DNA of 64,000 nucleotides from JACCVL01 sp038232655 (GTDB taxonomy: Bacteria; Actinomycetota; Actinomycetes; Propionibacteriales; Nocardioidaceae), in NCBI GenBank assembly GCA_038232655.1, contig JBBSNM010000001.1:83626-147625 (forward strand). Reading direction: 5' to 3'. The translations under genes and the position numbers were made by a program. Positions 16,786 through 25,722 of this stretch are shown here, piece after piece. Each line of letters starts with the position of its first letter. Positions within the stretch are counted from its first letter, which is position 1. The notes below the pieces were generated by a model. The model saw nothing but the letters and a program-made list of their open reading frames with translations, had not been told where the DNA came from and ran no database searches.

Positions 16786-18390
16786 TCAGTCCAGGTAATC
16801 GCGCAGCACTTGCGACCGGGACGGGTGGCGCAGCTTGCTCATCGTCTTGGACTCGATCTGGCGGATGCGCTCACGGGTGACGCCGTAGACCTTGCCGATC
16901 TCGTCCAGCGTCTTGGGCTGGCCGTCGGTGAGCCCGAAACGCATCGACACCACACCCGCCTCCCGCTCGGACAGCGTGTCCAGCACGGCGTGCAGCTGCT
17001 CCTGCAGCAGGGTGAAGCTGACGGCGTCCGCCGGGACGATCGCCTCGGAGTCCTCGATCAGGTCACCGAACTCCGAGTCGCCGTCCTCACCCAGCGGGGT
17101 GTGCAGGCTGATCGGCTCCCGACCGTACTTCTGCACCTCGACGACCTTCTCCGGGGTCATGTCGAGCTCGGCGGCGAGCTCTTCCGGGGTCGGCTCGCGA
17201 CCGAGGTCCTGCAGCATCTGCCGCTGGACCCTGGCGAGCTTGTTGATCACCTCGACCATGTGGACCGGGATGCGGATCGTGCGCGCCTGGTCGGCCATCG
17301 CCCGGGTGATGGCCTGGCGGATCCACCAGGTGGCGTAGGTGGAGAACTTGTAGCCCTTGGTGTAGTCGAACTTTTCCACCGCGCGGATGAGACCCAGGTT
17401 GCCCTCCTGGATCAGATCGAGGAACAGCATCCCGCGGCCGGTGTAGCGCTTGGCCAGGCTGACCACCAGGCGCAGGTTGGCCTCCAGCAGATGGTTCTTG
17501 GCGCGTTGACCGTCCTCGGCGATCCAGCGCAGCTCGTCCAGGAGCTTGGCGGACATCTTGCCGCCCTTGGCGAGCTTCTCCTCGCTGAACAGACCACCCT
17601 CGATCCGCTTGGCGAGCTCGACCTCCTGGGCGGCGTTCAGCAAGGAGACCTTGCCGATCTGCTTGAGGTAGTCCTTGACCGGATCCGCCGTAGCGCCGGC
17701 AACCATCACCTGCGGCTCTGGCTCGTCGCCGCCGTCGGAGGACGAGAGCACGAAGCCCTTCTTCTCGTCCTCCTTCAAGGTGGGGTCCTCGGCAAGATCC
17801 TTCTCAAAGACAGCGTCGTCGACGTCGGGCAGCACCTTCTTGCCGTCCGGTCCGACCACTGCCGTCGCGGCCGCTGCGACCTCGACGAGATCGGTGTCGA
17901 CATCCGCGGGCGGTGAGGAGGCAGCCTGCTTGACCGGCGCCTGCTTGGCTGGCGGGTTCCGAGCGGCCGGCTTCTTGGCCGGCGCCTTCTTCTTTGCGGT
18001 CGGCTTCTTGGCCGCCGCGCTCTTCGTGGTGGCGTCAGCTGTGGGAGCCTTCTTGGCGGCCGGCTTCTTGGCTGCGCTGTCGCTGGCGGCCTCCTCACGG
18101 CCCGACTGGGCCGCCGGCGCGGTCACCACCGACTTGGTCCGGGCCGCCGCAGCCACCCGGCGGCGGGTGGTCGCCTCCGGCTGCGCCGAGACCGAAACCG
18201 CGATGCCCACCTCGGCCAGCAGCCGCAGCAGCGCCTTGTACCGCGCCGGGCCGACACCGGCCGCCTCGGCGGCCGCGCGCACCTGGGCCGCCGGCACCTC
18301 GCCTCGCCGTTGCCCGACACTGAGCAGGTTGCGCATCTGCGGGTTGTCAAGGGCCGGGTGGACGAGCGACAGGGCGGAACTGGATGTCAC
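16786..18390 (-). CDS. sigA: Principal RNA polymerase sigma factor (SigA/HrdB)
   Basis: 534 residues. Region 1.2 begins DPVKDYLKQIGKVSLLNAAQEVELAKRIE. Region 2 contains NLRLVVSLAKRY, FLDLIQEGNLGLIRAVEKFDY and YKFSTYATWWIRQAITRA, which recognise and melt the -10 box. Region 4.2 contains TLDEIGKVYGVTRERIRQIE, the helix-turn-helix for the -35. It ends SQVLRDYLD, typical of HrdB. Residues 106-156 form a Lys/Ala/Pro-rich stretch made of AAKKP-like repeats, resembling a histone H1 tail; such extensions occur in actinomycete HrdB proteins and their role is unclear. GTG at 18390 with AAAGG 8 nt upstream. Confidence 0.95.
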   Translation of the reverse strand: MTSSSALSLVHPALDNPQMRNLLSVGQRRGEVPAAQVRAAAEAAGVGPARYKALLRLLAEVGIAVSVSAQPEATTRRRVAAAARTKSVVTAPAAQSGREEAASDSAAKKPAAKKAPTADATTKSAAAKKPTAKKKAPAKKPAARNPPAKQAPVKQAASSPPADVDTDLVEVAAAATAVVGPDGKKVLPDVDDAVFEKDLAEDPTLKEDEKKGFVLSSSDGGDEPEPQVMVAGATADPVKDYLKQIGKVSLLNAAQEVELAKRIEGGLFSEEKLAKGGKMSAKLLDELRWIAEDGQRAKNHLLEANLRLVVSLAKRYTGRGMLFLDLIQEGNLGLIRAVEKFDYTKGYKFSTYATWWIRQAITRAMADQARTIRIPVHMVEVINKLARVQRQMLQDLGREPTPEELAAELDMTPEKVVEVQKYGREPISLHTPLGEDGDSEFGDLIEDSEAIVPADAVSFTLLQEQLHAVLDTLSEREAGVVSMRFGLTDGQPKTLDEIGKVYGVTRERIRQIESKTMSKLRHPSRSQVLRDYLD

Positions 18391-18530
18391 GAAGGACCTT
18401 TCGACAAACGATTCTTGGGCGCAACAAATGAGGCTCTAGTCAAGCGCGAGCGCACGCCCAGTGTGCCACGGGTCCCGACGTCGACACGACACGGCCGCTC
18501 GCGGGTCTGACGTGGCAACGTCGGATCGGT

Positions 18531-18935
18531 TCACTCGGCGGACTTGACCGCCAGCACCGGGCACGGAGCATCCAGCAGGATACGCTGCGCGTTGCTGCCG
18601 AGGATGAGCTTGCCGACCGGGGAGCGCCGGCGCAGCCCGATCACGATGAAGTCGGCGCCGACGTCGCGTGCCACCTGGATCAGGTCGTCGGCGGGGTCCA
18701 TGCCGCGGACGAGCTGGCGGATCTCGTGGTCCACACCGGCCTCGGTGAGCTGCTCGCGGATGTCCCCGAGCTCGTGCTCGCCCCGGATCGCCTCCTGGCC
18801 GTCGTACTCGCGCCCGCCGCGGTGGGAGTTGACCACGACCAGCCGTGCCTGGCGCAGCAGCGCCTCCTCCGCAGCCCGTCGCAATGCGGCCTGTCCCTCA
18901 ACCTTCGGGACGTAGCCCACCACGATCGTTGCCAT
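18531..18935 (-). CDS. Universal stress protein (UspA family, ATP-binding type)
   Basis: 134 residues, a single Usp domain. The ATP-binding pattern G-x2-G-x9-G-S is approximated by GLRRRSPVGKLILGSNAQRILLD, close to the C-terminal PCPVLAVKS, with ADFIVIGLR before it. The family binds ATP and is induced by starvation or oxygen limitation; targets are unknown. ATG at 18935 has AGGAGG 9 nt upstream. It lies 140 bp upstream of sigA on the same strand; that gap probably contains the sigA promoter. Confidence 0.88.
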   Translation of the reverse strand: MATIVVGYVPKVEGQAALRRAAEEALLRQARLVVVNSHRGGREYDGQEAIRGEHELGDIREQLTEAGVDHEIRQLVRGMDPADDLIQVARDVGADFIVIGLRRRSPVGKLILGSNAQRILLDAPCPVLAVKSAE

Positions 18936-19030
18936 TGCAGCGTCCTCCTGACCCGAGCCCGCCGTTGGGCATCGACGCAGGCGAGGCTAGTGCATCGCCA
19001 CCGGCGGCATCCACGCCATGGACCGACCGC

Positions 19031-20509
19031 TCAGTCGGTCTCCCACTCGTGTACGGGCTGGTTGCTGTGCATGAGCTCGCGGTACCGCCCCGTCACCAGT
19101 CGCAGCGCCTCGAAGCGCCTACCCGGCTCCCTGCGGTAGCGACTGTGGAAGGCCTGGGCGAGCCACGTCGCACCGTTGCGGCCGGTGAGGCAGCGCTGCT
19201 CGACGATGCCGAGCAGCCGGTCTCGGTCCGCGCGATCGACCCCGAGGGAGTCGAGCCCGCGGTAGGCCATCGGCAGCAACCGCCGCAGCACCAGCTCGGT
19301 CGCCGGGACCGAGCCCATCGCCGGCCAGTAGAGCGACGCATCGATGCCGTGCTGGGCGGCCTGGTGGAAGTTCTCCTCGGCTGCCGAGAACGACATCTGC
19401 GACCACAACGGCCGCTCGTCGGTCACCAGCGCGCGGACGAGGCCGAAGTAGAACGCGGCGTTGGCCATCGTGTCCACCACCGTTGGCCCGGCCGGCAGCA
19501 CCCTGTTCTCGACGCGCAGATGCGGCCGATCGCCGACCACGTCGTAGATGGGCCTGTTCCACCGATAGATCGTGCCGTTGTGCAGCCGCAGCTCCCCCAG
19601 CCCGGGCGTGTCCCCCCGTTCAAGAATCGCCACCGGATCCTCGTCGTCCACGATCGGCAGCAGAGCGGGAAAGTAGCGGACGTTCTCTTCGAACAGGTCG
19701 AAGATCGAGTTGATCCACCGCTCTCCGAACCAGACCCGTGGCCGCACCCCCTGGGCCACGAGCTCCTCGCTGCGGGTGTCTGTTGCCTGCTCGAACAAGG
19801 CGATCCTGGTCTCCCGCCACAGCTCCTTGCCCAGCAGGAAGGGAGAGTTGGCGCCGACGGCGAGCTGCACCCCGGCAACCGCTTGCGCGGCGTTCCAGTG
19901 CGCGGCGAAGTCGTCGGGGCTGACCTGCAAATGCAGTTGGGTCGAGGTGCAGGCAGCCTCGGGGATGATGGTGTCGGTCGTGACCGACAGCCGCTCCTGA
20001 CCGTGGATGGCGACCTTGATGTCCTCACCGCGCGCCGCCAGGATCTGGTCGGACAGCAGCTCGTAGCGCGGGTTTGCCGACAGGGTCTGCGCCGTCATGT
20101 GCCCCGGCCCGAGGGTGGGCAGGATGCCGACCATGACCAGATGGCTGCCCACGTCACCGGCGCGGGCCTCGCCGTCGTTCAAGGTGGCCCGGATGCCGTC
20201 CTCGAAGGCACTCAACCCGTTGCCGTCAAGGGTCCGTGGTGCCACGTTGATCTCGATGTTGAACTGACCGAGCTCGGTCTGGAAGTCGGGGTCGGCGATC
20301 GCCTCCAGCACGTCGGCGTTGCGCAGCGCGGGATCGTTGTTCTCGTCGACGAGGTTGAACTCGATCTCGATCCCGGTGCGCGGCCGGTCGGCGTCGAAGC
20401 GCGACTCGCGCAACATCTTGGCGAACACGTCCAGGCACGAACGGACCTTGCTCCGGAACTGCGTGCGGTCGTCTCGGGTGAAGATGCGGCGTTCGACGTC
20501 TTGGCCCAT
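19031..20509 (-). CDS. Glutamate-cysteine ligase family 2 (GCS2)-like carboxylate-amine ligase
   Basis: 492 residues of the GCS2 family (gamma-glutamyl ligases related to plant-type glutamate-cysteine ligase and EgtA). Visible: TGIEIEFNLVD with the metal-binding Glu residues, QTELGQFNIEINVAP, SDQILAARGEDI, ACTSTQLHLQVS, VGANSPFLLGKELW and LRVENRVLPAGPTV, all conserved in actinobacterial members. The ATG at 20509 has GAGGAG 6 nt upstream; the open frame upstream is unrelated. The product could be gamma-glutamylcysteine or another gamma-glutamyl amide. Actinomycetes make mycothiol rather than glutathione, so the real substrate is uncertain. Apparently monocistronic. Confidence 0.82.
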   Translation of the reverse strand: MGQDVERRIFTRDDRTQFRSKVRSCLDVFAKMLRESRFDADRPRTGIEIEFNLVDENNDPALRNADVLEAIADPDFQTELGQFNIEINVAPRTLDGNGLSAFEDGIRATLNDGEARAGDVGSHLVMVGILPTLGPGHMTAQTLSANPRYELLSDQILAARGEDIKVAIHGQERLSVTTDTIIPEAACTSTQLHLQVSPDDFAAHWNAAQAVAGVQLAVGANSPFLLGKELWRETRIALFEQATDTRSEELVAQGVRPRVWFGERWINSIFDLFEENVRYFPALLPIVDDEDPVAILERGDTPGLGELRLHNGTIYRWNRPIYDVVGDRPHLRVENRVLPAGPTVVDTMANAAFYFGLVRALVTDERPLWSQMSFSAAEENFHQAAQHGIDASLYWPAMGSVPATELVLRRLLPMAYRGLDSLGVDRADRDRLLGIVEQRCLTGRNGATWLAQAFHSRYRREPGRRFEALRLVTGRYRELMHSNQPVHEWETD

Positions 20510-20640
20510 CCGGTCTCCTCGGTAGGCGGCTGCCGATCGGCGCCGCAACGATGCGCACCCTGAGGGGCCAGCCTGGCCGAAACAGGCGCTCGCGGCCACT
20601 CTCGGGCCGCGGGCGGCGCCATGAAACCTCGGCAGGGGTG

Positions 20641-21810
20641 CTACCTGACACGTCGGGCCGAAGGCAGGCAAGCGTTCCAGGCCGCCTCGCGGGGCAGCGG
20701 AACCCACAGCTCCGGCGACAGGCAGCGCTCCAGCGTCTGTCGGACCAAGCCGGCCATCGAGTACGTCGGAGCGACGCGGGCACACCGGTCGAGGGCACAC
20801 CAGGCGCTGGCTCCGTCACCGGACAACCAGGCAGCGAAGGCGGTGAGCGCGAGCGCTGCCGGCTCGTACGGGGGCACCACCTGTCGGGTGACCGCCGTCC
20901 ACAGCGCCAGGTGCGACGCGGCATCGCCCCGGCTCATGTGCGACCAGGCCAGGTCGCGCAGCGGGATGAACGAGCACCACACCGCCAGCAACGCAGCCCG
21001 CTCGGCTGACACCGCACCGCCGATGGTGGTTGCCGACTCGGCGCCTCGCCCGTCGCCGGCCCGGTCCGCGGACCGGTCGGCGTGCAGCACCCGCTGGAGC
21101 ACGACGTCGACCCGGGGTGCGCCGACGGCCGCCGCGGCACTGGTGACCTGGGCTGTCGGCCGGCGGACCTGGCCGCGACCGCGCAGCCCGAGCACGGCGA
21201 CCACCTCGTCCTCCACCGACTGCACCGCTCGTCGGGCCGCGGAGCGCTCGGGTCCGCGCACCGCCGCGAACCGGGCGGCCAGCGCGGCCCGGTCTGGAGC
21301 GACGACGCGTCCACGCAGGGTCGCCTCCGCCCGCAGGCTGGTGGCGCGCGAGTCGTACGCCGTGCCCGTCGCCGGGCAGCAGCGTTCGTCGCCGCACAGC
21401 AGCGACCAGTACCGCCGGCCATCACAGCGCAGCACGTCGAGCAACTGCATGCCCGCCCGCTCACAGCGGCGCGCGGTCACCTCGGCCACCCTGGCAGCGG
21501 CGGCCCGGGCGGAGTAGGCGATGACCGCGACCCGAGTGCAGCCCTGGGAGGCGACCGCCGCCGTGACCTGCTCGGCCAACGCCGGGCCGTCGTGCTCGGC
21601 GCGCCCCCTGCGTGGCAGGTCCACTCGCACCTGGAAGCCGGGATGTCGCCCGGCCACGGCTACCACCACCAACGACTCGGTGGGCTCGAAACCCAACGTC
21701 ACCGGCGGTAGGGCCAGCAGGTCGGCCACCGACCGCACGCGCAACACCGGACGGTCGCCGCGCTGGTCCGATCGTGCCGGCTCGGCGTCTGCATGGTCGA
21801 AGCTGTTCAT
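20641..21810 (-). CDS. DUF4192 family protein
   Basis: 389 residues. The diagnostic N-terminus is VADLLALPPVTLGFEPTESLVVVAV, followed by strands and helices including CTRVAVIAYS and a conserved DVLRCDGRRYWSLLC. The C-terminal half (AAWLSGDGASAWCALDRC, APTYSMAGLVRQTLERCL) is an alpha-helical repeat seen in the family. DUF4192 is restricted to actinobacteria and has no known function. The start at ATG 21810 places the family signature about 30 residues in; a longer frame to 21945 overlaps the divergent dinB promoter region. Divergent from dinB with 118 bp between. Confidence 0.8.
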   Translation of the reverse strand: MNSFDHADAEPARSDQRGDRPVLRVRSVADLLALPPVTLGFEPTESLVVVAVAGRHPGFQVRVDLPRRGRAEHDGPALAEQVTAAVASQGCTRVAVIAYSARAAAARVAEVTARRCERAGMQLLDVLRCDGRRYWSLLCGDERCCPATGTAYDSRATSLRAEATLRGRVVAPDRAALAARFAAVRGPERSAARRAVQSVEDEVVAVLGLRGRGQVRRPTAQVTSAAAAVGAPRVDVVLQRVLHADRSADRAGDGRGAESATTIGGAVSAERAALLAVWCSFIPLRDLAWSHMSRGDAASHLALWTAVTRQVVPPYEPAALALTAFAAWLSGDGASAWCALDRCARVAPTYSMAGLVRQTLERCLSPELWVPLPREAAWNACLPSARRVR

Positions 21811-21928
21811 ACCCACAGACTGGTCGATCTCTACCGGTACGGAGGGGTTGTCCACCGCCGATCTCGGGTCGCTCGACCCGCCGGTCGCGGGTGCACACCC
21901 ACCGCACTCGGGCTGGCACCATGACGGC

Positions 21929-23335
21929 ATGCGCGCCGCCCCCACGGTCCTGCATCTGGACCTCGACGCCTTCTACGCCGCGGTGGAGCAGCGCGACAAG
22001 CCGTCGTTGCGCGGCAAGCCCGTGATCGTGGGGGGCGTCGGCGGGCGCGGCGTGGTCGCGACGGCGTCGTACGAGGCCCGGGCCTTCGGCGTGCGCTCGG
22101 CCATGTCGACGGCCGAGGCGCGCGGTCGGTGCCCGCACGCCGCCTACCTCTCGCCGCGGTTCGCGGCCTACCGGCGGGCCAGCGACCTGGTGATGCGCCA
22201 GCTGCGCCAGCTCTCGCCGCTGGTCGAGCCGCTCTCGCTGGACGAGGCGTTCGTCGATCTCGCGGCGACCCAGCCCGAGGTGGACACCGGCGAGGTCACC
22301 CGCGTGGGCCGGGAGCTGCGCGCGCGGGTACAAGACATCACCGGCGGCCTCACCGCATCGGTCGGCGCGGCCACCTCGAAGCTGATGGCAAAGATCGCCA
22401 GCGACCTCGACAAGCCCGACGGGCTGGTCGTGGTGGCGCCGGGAACCGAGCGTGCCCTGCTCGGACCGTTGCCGGTGCGCGTCATCCCCGGTGTCGGTCC
22501 GGCGACCGAGGCCCGGCTGCGCCGCCTCGGAGCGCACACGGTCGCCGACGTTGCGGCGCTCACGACCGCTGAGCTCGTCCGCGAGGTCGGGCGGGCACAC
22601 GGCTCGGCGCTGGCGCGTCTGGTGCACGCCCAAGACGACCGCCCGGTCGTTGCCGAGCGAGAAACCAAGTCGGTGTCGGTCGAGGACACCTTCGGCTCCG
22701 ACCTCACCGACCCCGCGCTGCTGCGCGCGATCACCGAGCAGCTGGCCTCCCGGGTCGCCGGGCGGCTGCGCACGTCGCGGCTGTCGGGCCGCACGGTGAC
22801 CGTAAAGGTGCGTCTGCACGACTTCACCACGCACACCCGGGCGGCGACGCTGCCTGCTCCCACCGACAGCGAGCGGGTCGTCTGCTCGCTGGCGCGCCGG
22901 CTGCTCGACGAGTCCGACACCACCGGCGGGGTGCGGCTGCTCGGGGTCGGGGTCTCCGGGCTCGCCGACTGGGTGCAAGACGACCTGTTCGACGGGTCGC
23001 TGACCACCGCCGCGGTCACCACCGGCGGGCACCCGGACGCCGCCGGCACCGCCACCGAGACCGACGCCGAGGGCGAGGCCGGCACCAACCCGGAGGCCCT
23101 GGCGGATGGGGCCATGGACGGACAGCAGCGCGGCAGCTTCTCCCCCGGTGCTGACGTGCTGCACACCGAGCACGGACCAGGCTGGGTCTGGGGAGCTGGC
23201 CGCGGCAGCGTCACCGTGCGCTTCGAGACCGCCGGGACTCCACCGGGGCCAGTGCGGACCTTCGCCGTCGACGACCCGGCGCTGCGACTCGACAGCGGGG
23301 AAACCCAGCAGCCGGCTGTCAATGACGTCGGCTAG
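21929..23335 (+). CDS. dinB: DNA polymerase IV (DinB) with C-terminal SH3-like extension
   Basis: 468 residues, a Y-family translesion polymerase. Catalytic carboxylates sit in HLDLDAFYAAVEQ (Asp11) and SLDEAFVDL; GRGVVATASYEARAFGVRSAM is the fingers motif. The little-finger domain covers about 235-345. The C-terminus lacks an obvious sliding-clamp peptide but has ADVLHTEHGPGWVWGAGRGSV, an SH3-like fold of the type at the end of UvrD/PcrA, preceded by an acidic linker. No LexA box was seen upstream. ATG at 21929; another ATG 8 nt upstream is out of frame. The stop overlaps the proposed start of the peptidase gene by 14 nt. Confidence 0.9.
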   Translation: MRAAPTVLHLDLDAFYAAVEQRDKPSLRGKPVIVGGVGGRGVVATASYEARAFGVRSAMSTAEARGRCPHAAYLSPRFAAYRRASDLVMRQLRQLSPLVEPLSLDEAFVDLAATQPEVDTGEVTRVGRELRARVQDITGGLTASVGAATSKLMAKIASDLDKPDGLVVVAPGTERALLGPLPVRVIPGVGPATEARLRRLGAHTVADVAALTTAELVREVGRAHGSALARLVHAQDDRPVVAERETKSVSVEDTFGSDLTDPALLRAITEQLASRVAGRLRTSRLSGRTVTVKVRLHDFTTHTRAATLPAPTDSERVVCSLARRLLDESDTTGGVRLLGVGVSGLADWVQDDLFDGSLTTAAVTTGGHPDAAGTATETDAEGEAGTNPEALADGAMDGQQRGSFSPGADVLHTEHGPGWVWGAGRGSVTVRFETAGTPPGPVRTFAVDDPALRLDSGETQQPAVNDVG

Positions 23336-25514
23336 CGTCACGCCCGTGCCTGAGACCTCGACCACCGACCTGCACGCCGGCGACAGCGAACGACAGCCGG
23401 CGGCACCGGCTGCCCGCCGGGTTGCCGTCGAGCGCAGCCACCACGGCCGAACCGTGGTCGACCCGTACGAGTGGCTGCGCGCCAAGGACGCACCGGAGGT
23501 GGTCGCGCACTTGGAGGCCGAGAACGCCTACACCGAGCGGCGCACCAGCCACCTCACTGCGCTGCGCGAGTCCATCTTCAGCGAGATCAAGGCCCGCACA
23601 CAGGAGACCGACATGTCGGTCCCGACCCGCAAGGGCGACTGGTGGTACTTCTCCCGCACCACCGAGGGCCAGCAGTACGCCGTGCACTGCCGGGCACCCG
23701 TGGACTCCGCCGACGACTGGGAGCCACCGGCGGTCGCCGAGGGGCGGCTGCCGGGTGAGCAGGTGCTGCTCGACGGCAACGCCGAGGCGCAGGGGCACGA
23801 CTTCTTTGCGCTCGGCGCCTTCGACGTCAGCCCCGACGGCAAGCTGCTGGCCTACTCCACCGACACCGCGGGTGACGAGCGCTACCTGCTGCGCGTCAAG
23901 GACCTCGAAACCGGTGCGGTGCTGCCCGACGAGATCCCCGACACGCACTACTCGGTGACCTGGACGCGCGACGGGTCGACCCTCTTCTACACGACCGTCG
24001 ACAGCGCCTGGCGCCCGTTCAAGGTGTGGCGGCACGTCCTCGGCTCGACCGGCACCGACGACGAGCTGATACACCACGAGGCCGACGAGCGGTTCTTCGT
24101 TGGGGTAGGCAGCACCCGCAGCGAACGCTTCGTGCTGATCGTCGCCTCGTCCAAGATCACCAGCGAGGTGTGGGTCATCGATGCCGACACGGGCGGCGGT
24201 CCTCGCCTGGTCGCCGCCCGCCGCACCGGGGTCGAGTACCACGTGGAGCACGCGCGCGTCGGTGACCAGGACCGGTTTCTCATCTTGCACAACGACCAGG
24301 CGGAGAACTTCGAGCTCGCCGACGCGCCGGTCCAGACCCCGGGCCCCGAGCACTGGACACCGGTCGTCGCCCACCGCGACGACGTGCGCCTCGAGGACGT
24401 CGAGGCCTTCGCCGGACACCTGGTGATGGCCTACCGGCGAGATGCCCTGCCACGCACCGCTGTGCTCACGCTGAGCGACGACGGCTACGGCAACCCCGAC
24501 GAGATCTCCTTCGACGAGCAGCTCTACAGTTGCTACCCCGCAGCCAACCCCGACTGGGCACAGCCACACGTGCGCGTCGCGTACACGTCGTTCGTGACGC
24601 CCGCGTCGGTCTACGACCAGTTCCTGGCCGGCGACCGCCGGGTGCTGCGCAAGCAGCAGCCCGTGCTCGGCGGCTACGACCCCGCCGACTACGAGCAACA
24701 TCGCGAGTGGGCGACCGCCCCCGACGGCGCCGCGGTGCCCATCTCGATCGTGTACAGGCGGGGCACCCCCCGCGACGGCAGCGCCCCGGCACTGGTCTAC
24801 GGCTACGGCGCGTACGAGCTGAGCATGGACCCGAGTTTCGTCGTCAGCCGGCTGTCCCTGCTGGACCGCGGGATGGTGTTCGCGGTCGCGCACGTGCGCG
24901 GTGGCGGTGAGCTGGGTCGGCACTGGTACGACTCCGGCAAGATGCTGTCCAAGAAGAACACCTTCAGCGACTTCGTCCACTGCGCGCGGCACCTCGCCGA
25001 CTCGGGGTGGACCTCCCCCGACCGGCTGGTGGCGATGGGCGGCAGCGCCGGCGGGTTGCTCATCGGTGCTGCCCTGAACCTCGCCCCGGACGCCTTCGCC
25101 GGTGCGCTCGCCGCGGTCCCGTTCGTCGACGCCCTCACCTCGATCCTCGACCCCTCGCTGCCGCTCACGGTGATCGAGTGGGACGAGTGGGGTGACCCGC
25201 TGCACCACCCAGACGTCTACCACTACATGTCCAGCTACAGCCCCTACGACAACGTCCGCGCTGCCGACTACCCACCGATCCTCGCCACCACCAGCCTCAA
25301 CGACACCCGGGTGCTTTACGTCGAGCCGGCCAAGTGGGTGGCACGGCTGCGTGAGTTGAACGACGGAGCCCCCGACGTGCTGCTGAAGACCGAGATGAAC
25401 GCCGGGCATGGCGGGGTCAGCGGCCGGTACGAGGCCTGGCGCGAGCGGGCGTTCGAGTACGCCTGGGTCATCGACACCGCCGGTGCCCCGCATACCCCGT
25501 CGGGCGGGCACTGA
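23322..25514 (+). CDS. S9 family serine peptidase (oligopeptidase B / prolyl oligopeptidase type)
   Basis: About 730 residues. The N-terminal part reads HGRTVVDPYEWLRAKDAPEVV, the hallmark of oligopeptidase B/prolyl oligopeptidase, followed by a seven-bladed propeller (for example FDVSPDGKLLAYSTDT). The catalytic domain holds the nucleophile in MGGSAGGLLIGA, NDTRVLYVEP near the acid residue, and His in NAGHGGVSG. FAVAHVRGGGELGRHWYDSGK is diagnostic. No signal peptide, so a cytoplasmic enzyme cleaving short peptides after basic residues or proline. The start is uncertain: ATG 23322 (overlapping dinB) or GTG 23346; neither has a clear ribosome-binding site. Confidence 0.88.
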   Translation: MTSASVTPVPETSTTDLHAGDSERQPAAPAARRVAVERSHHGRTVVDPYEWLRAKDAPEVVAHLEAENAYTERRTSHLTALRESIFSEIKARTQETDMSVPTRKGDWWYFSRTTEGQQYAVHCRAPVDSADDWEPPAVAEGRLPGEQVLLDGNAEAQGHDFFALGAFDVSPDGKLLAYSTDTAGDERYLLRVKDLETGAVLPDEIPDTHYSVTWTRDGSTLFYTTVDSAWRPFKVWRHVLGSTGTDDELIHHEADERFFVGVGSTRSERFVLIVASSKITSEVWVIDADTGGGPRLVAARRTGVEYHVEHARVGDQDRFLILHNDQAENFELADAPVQTPGPEHWTPVVAHRDDVRLEDVEAFAGHLVMAYRRDALPRTAVLTLSDDGYGNPDEISFDEQLYSCYPAANPDWAQPHVRVAYTSFVTPASVYDQFLAGDRRVLRKQQPVLGGYDPADYEQHREWATAPDGAAVPISIVYRRGTPRDGSAPALVYGYGAYELSMDPSFVVSRLSLLDRGMVFAVAHVRGGGELGRHWYDSGKMLSKKNTFSDFVHCARHLADSGWTSPDRLVAMGGSAGGLLIGAALNLAPDAFAGALAAVPFVDALTSILDPSLPLTVIEWDEWGDPLHHPDVYHYMSSYSPYDNVRAADYPPILATTSLNDTRVLYVEPAKWVARLRELNDGAPDVLLKTEMNAGHGGVSGRYEAWRERAFEYAWVIDTAGAPHTPSGGH

Positions 25515-25654
25515 GCCCCTGGGCAGCTGGTGGCACCGTCGAGCTCGCCAGTCCGTGCACCAGCCGCTGAGCGGTTCTTGAGAAGTCGCTGAGAACGGCA
25601 CGATCGCATGCCACCGCTCGTCAGGCAGGTACGAAGGTCGGCGGCACCGGCGGC

Positions 25655-25680
25655 GGAATCCGAACCGCCCCCGAAGTGTT
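25655..25680 (+). promoter_or_regulatory. SigR/SigH-type ECF promoter (GGAAT-N18-GTT) of the group-2 sigma gene
   Basis: GGAAT at 25655-25659 and GTT at 25678-25680 are separated by exactly 18 nt, the consensus of the thiol-stress sigma factors SigR (Streptomyces) and SigH (mycobacteria). It lies about 43 nt upstream of the sigma gene's ATG. Confidence 0.65.
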
Positions 25681-25722
25681 TACGTCGGCGAGGGAGAGCA
25701 CCGAGACAGGGGGGCCGAAGCG

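Noticed and set aside
21811..21928. A LexA box between DUF4192 and dinB
   Set aside because: No GAAC-N4-GTTC-like palindrome is present; TACCGGTA is the only palindrome and does not fit.
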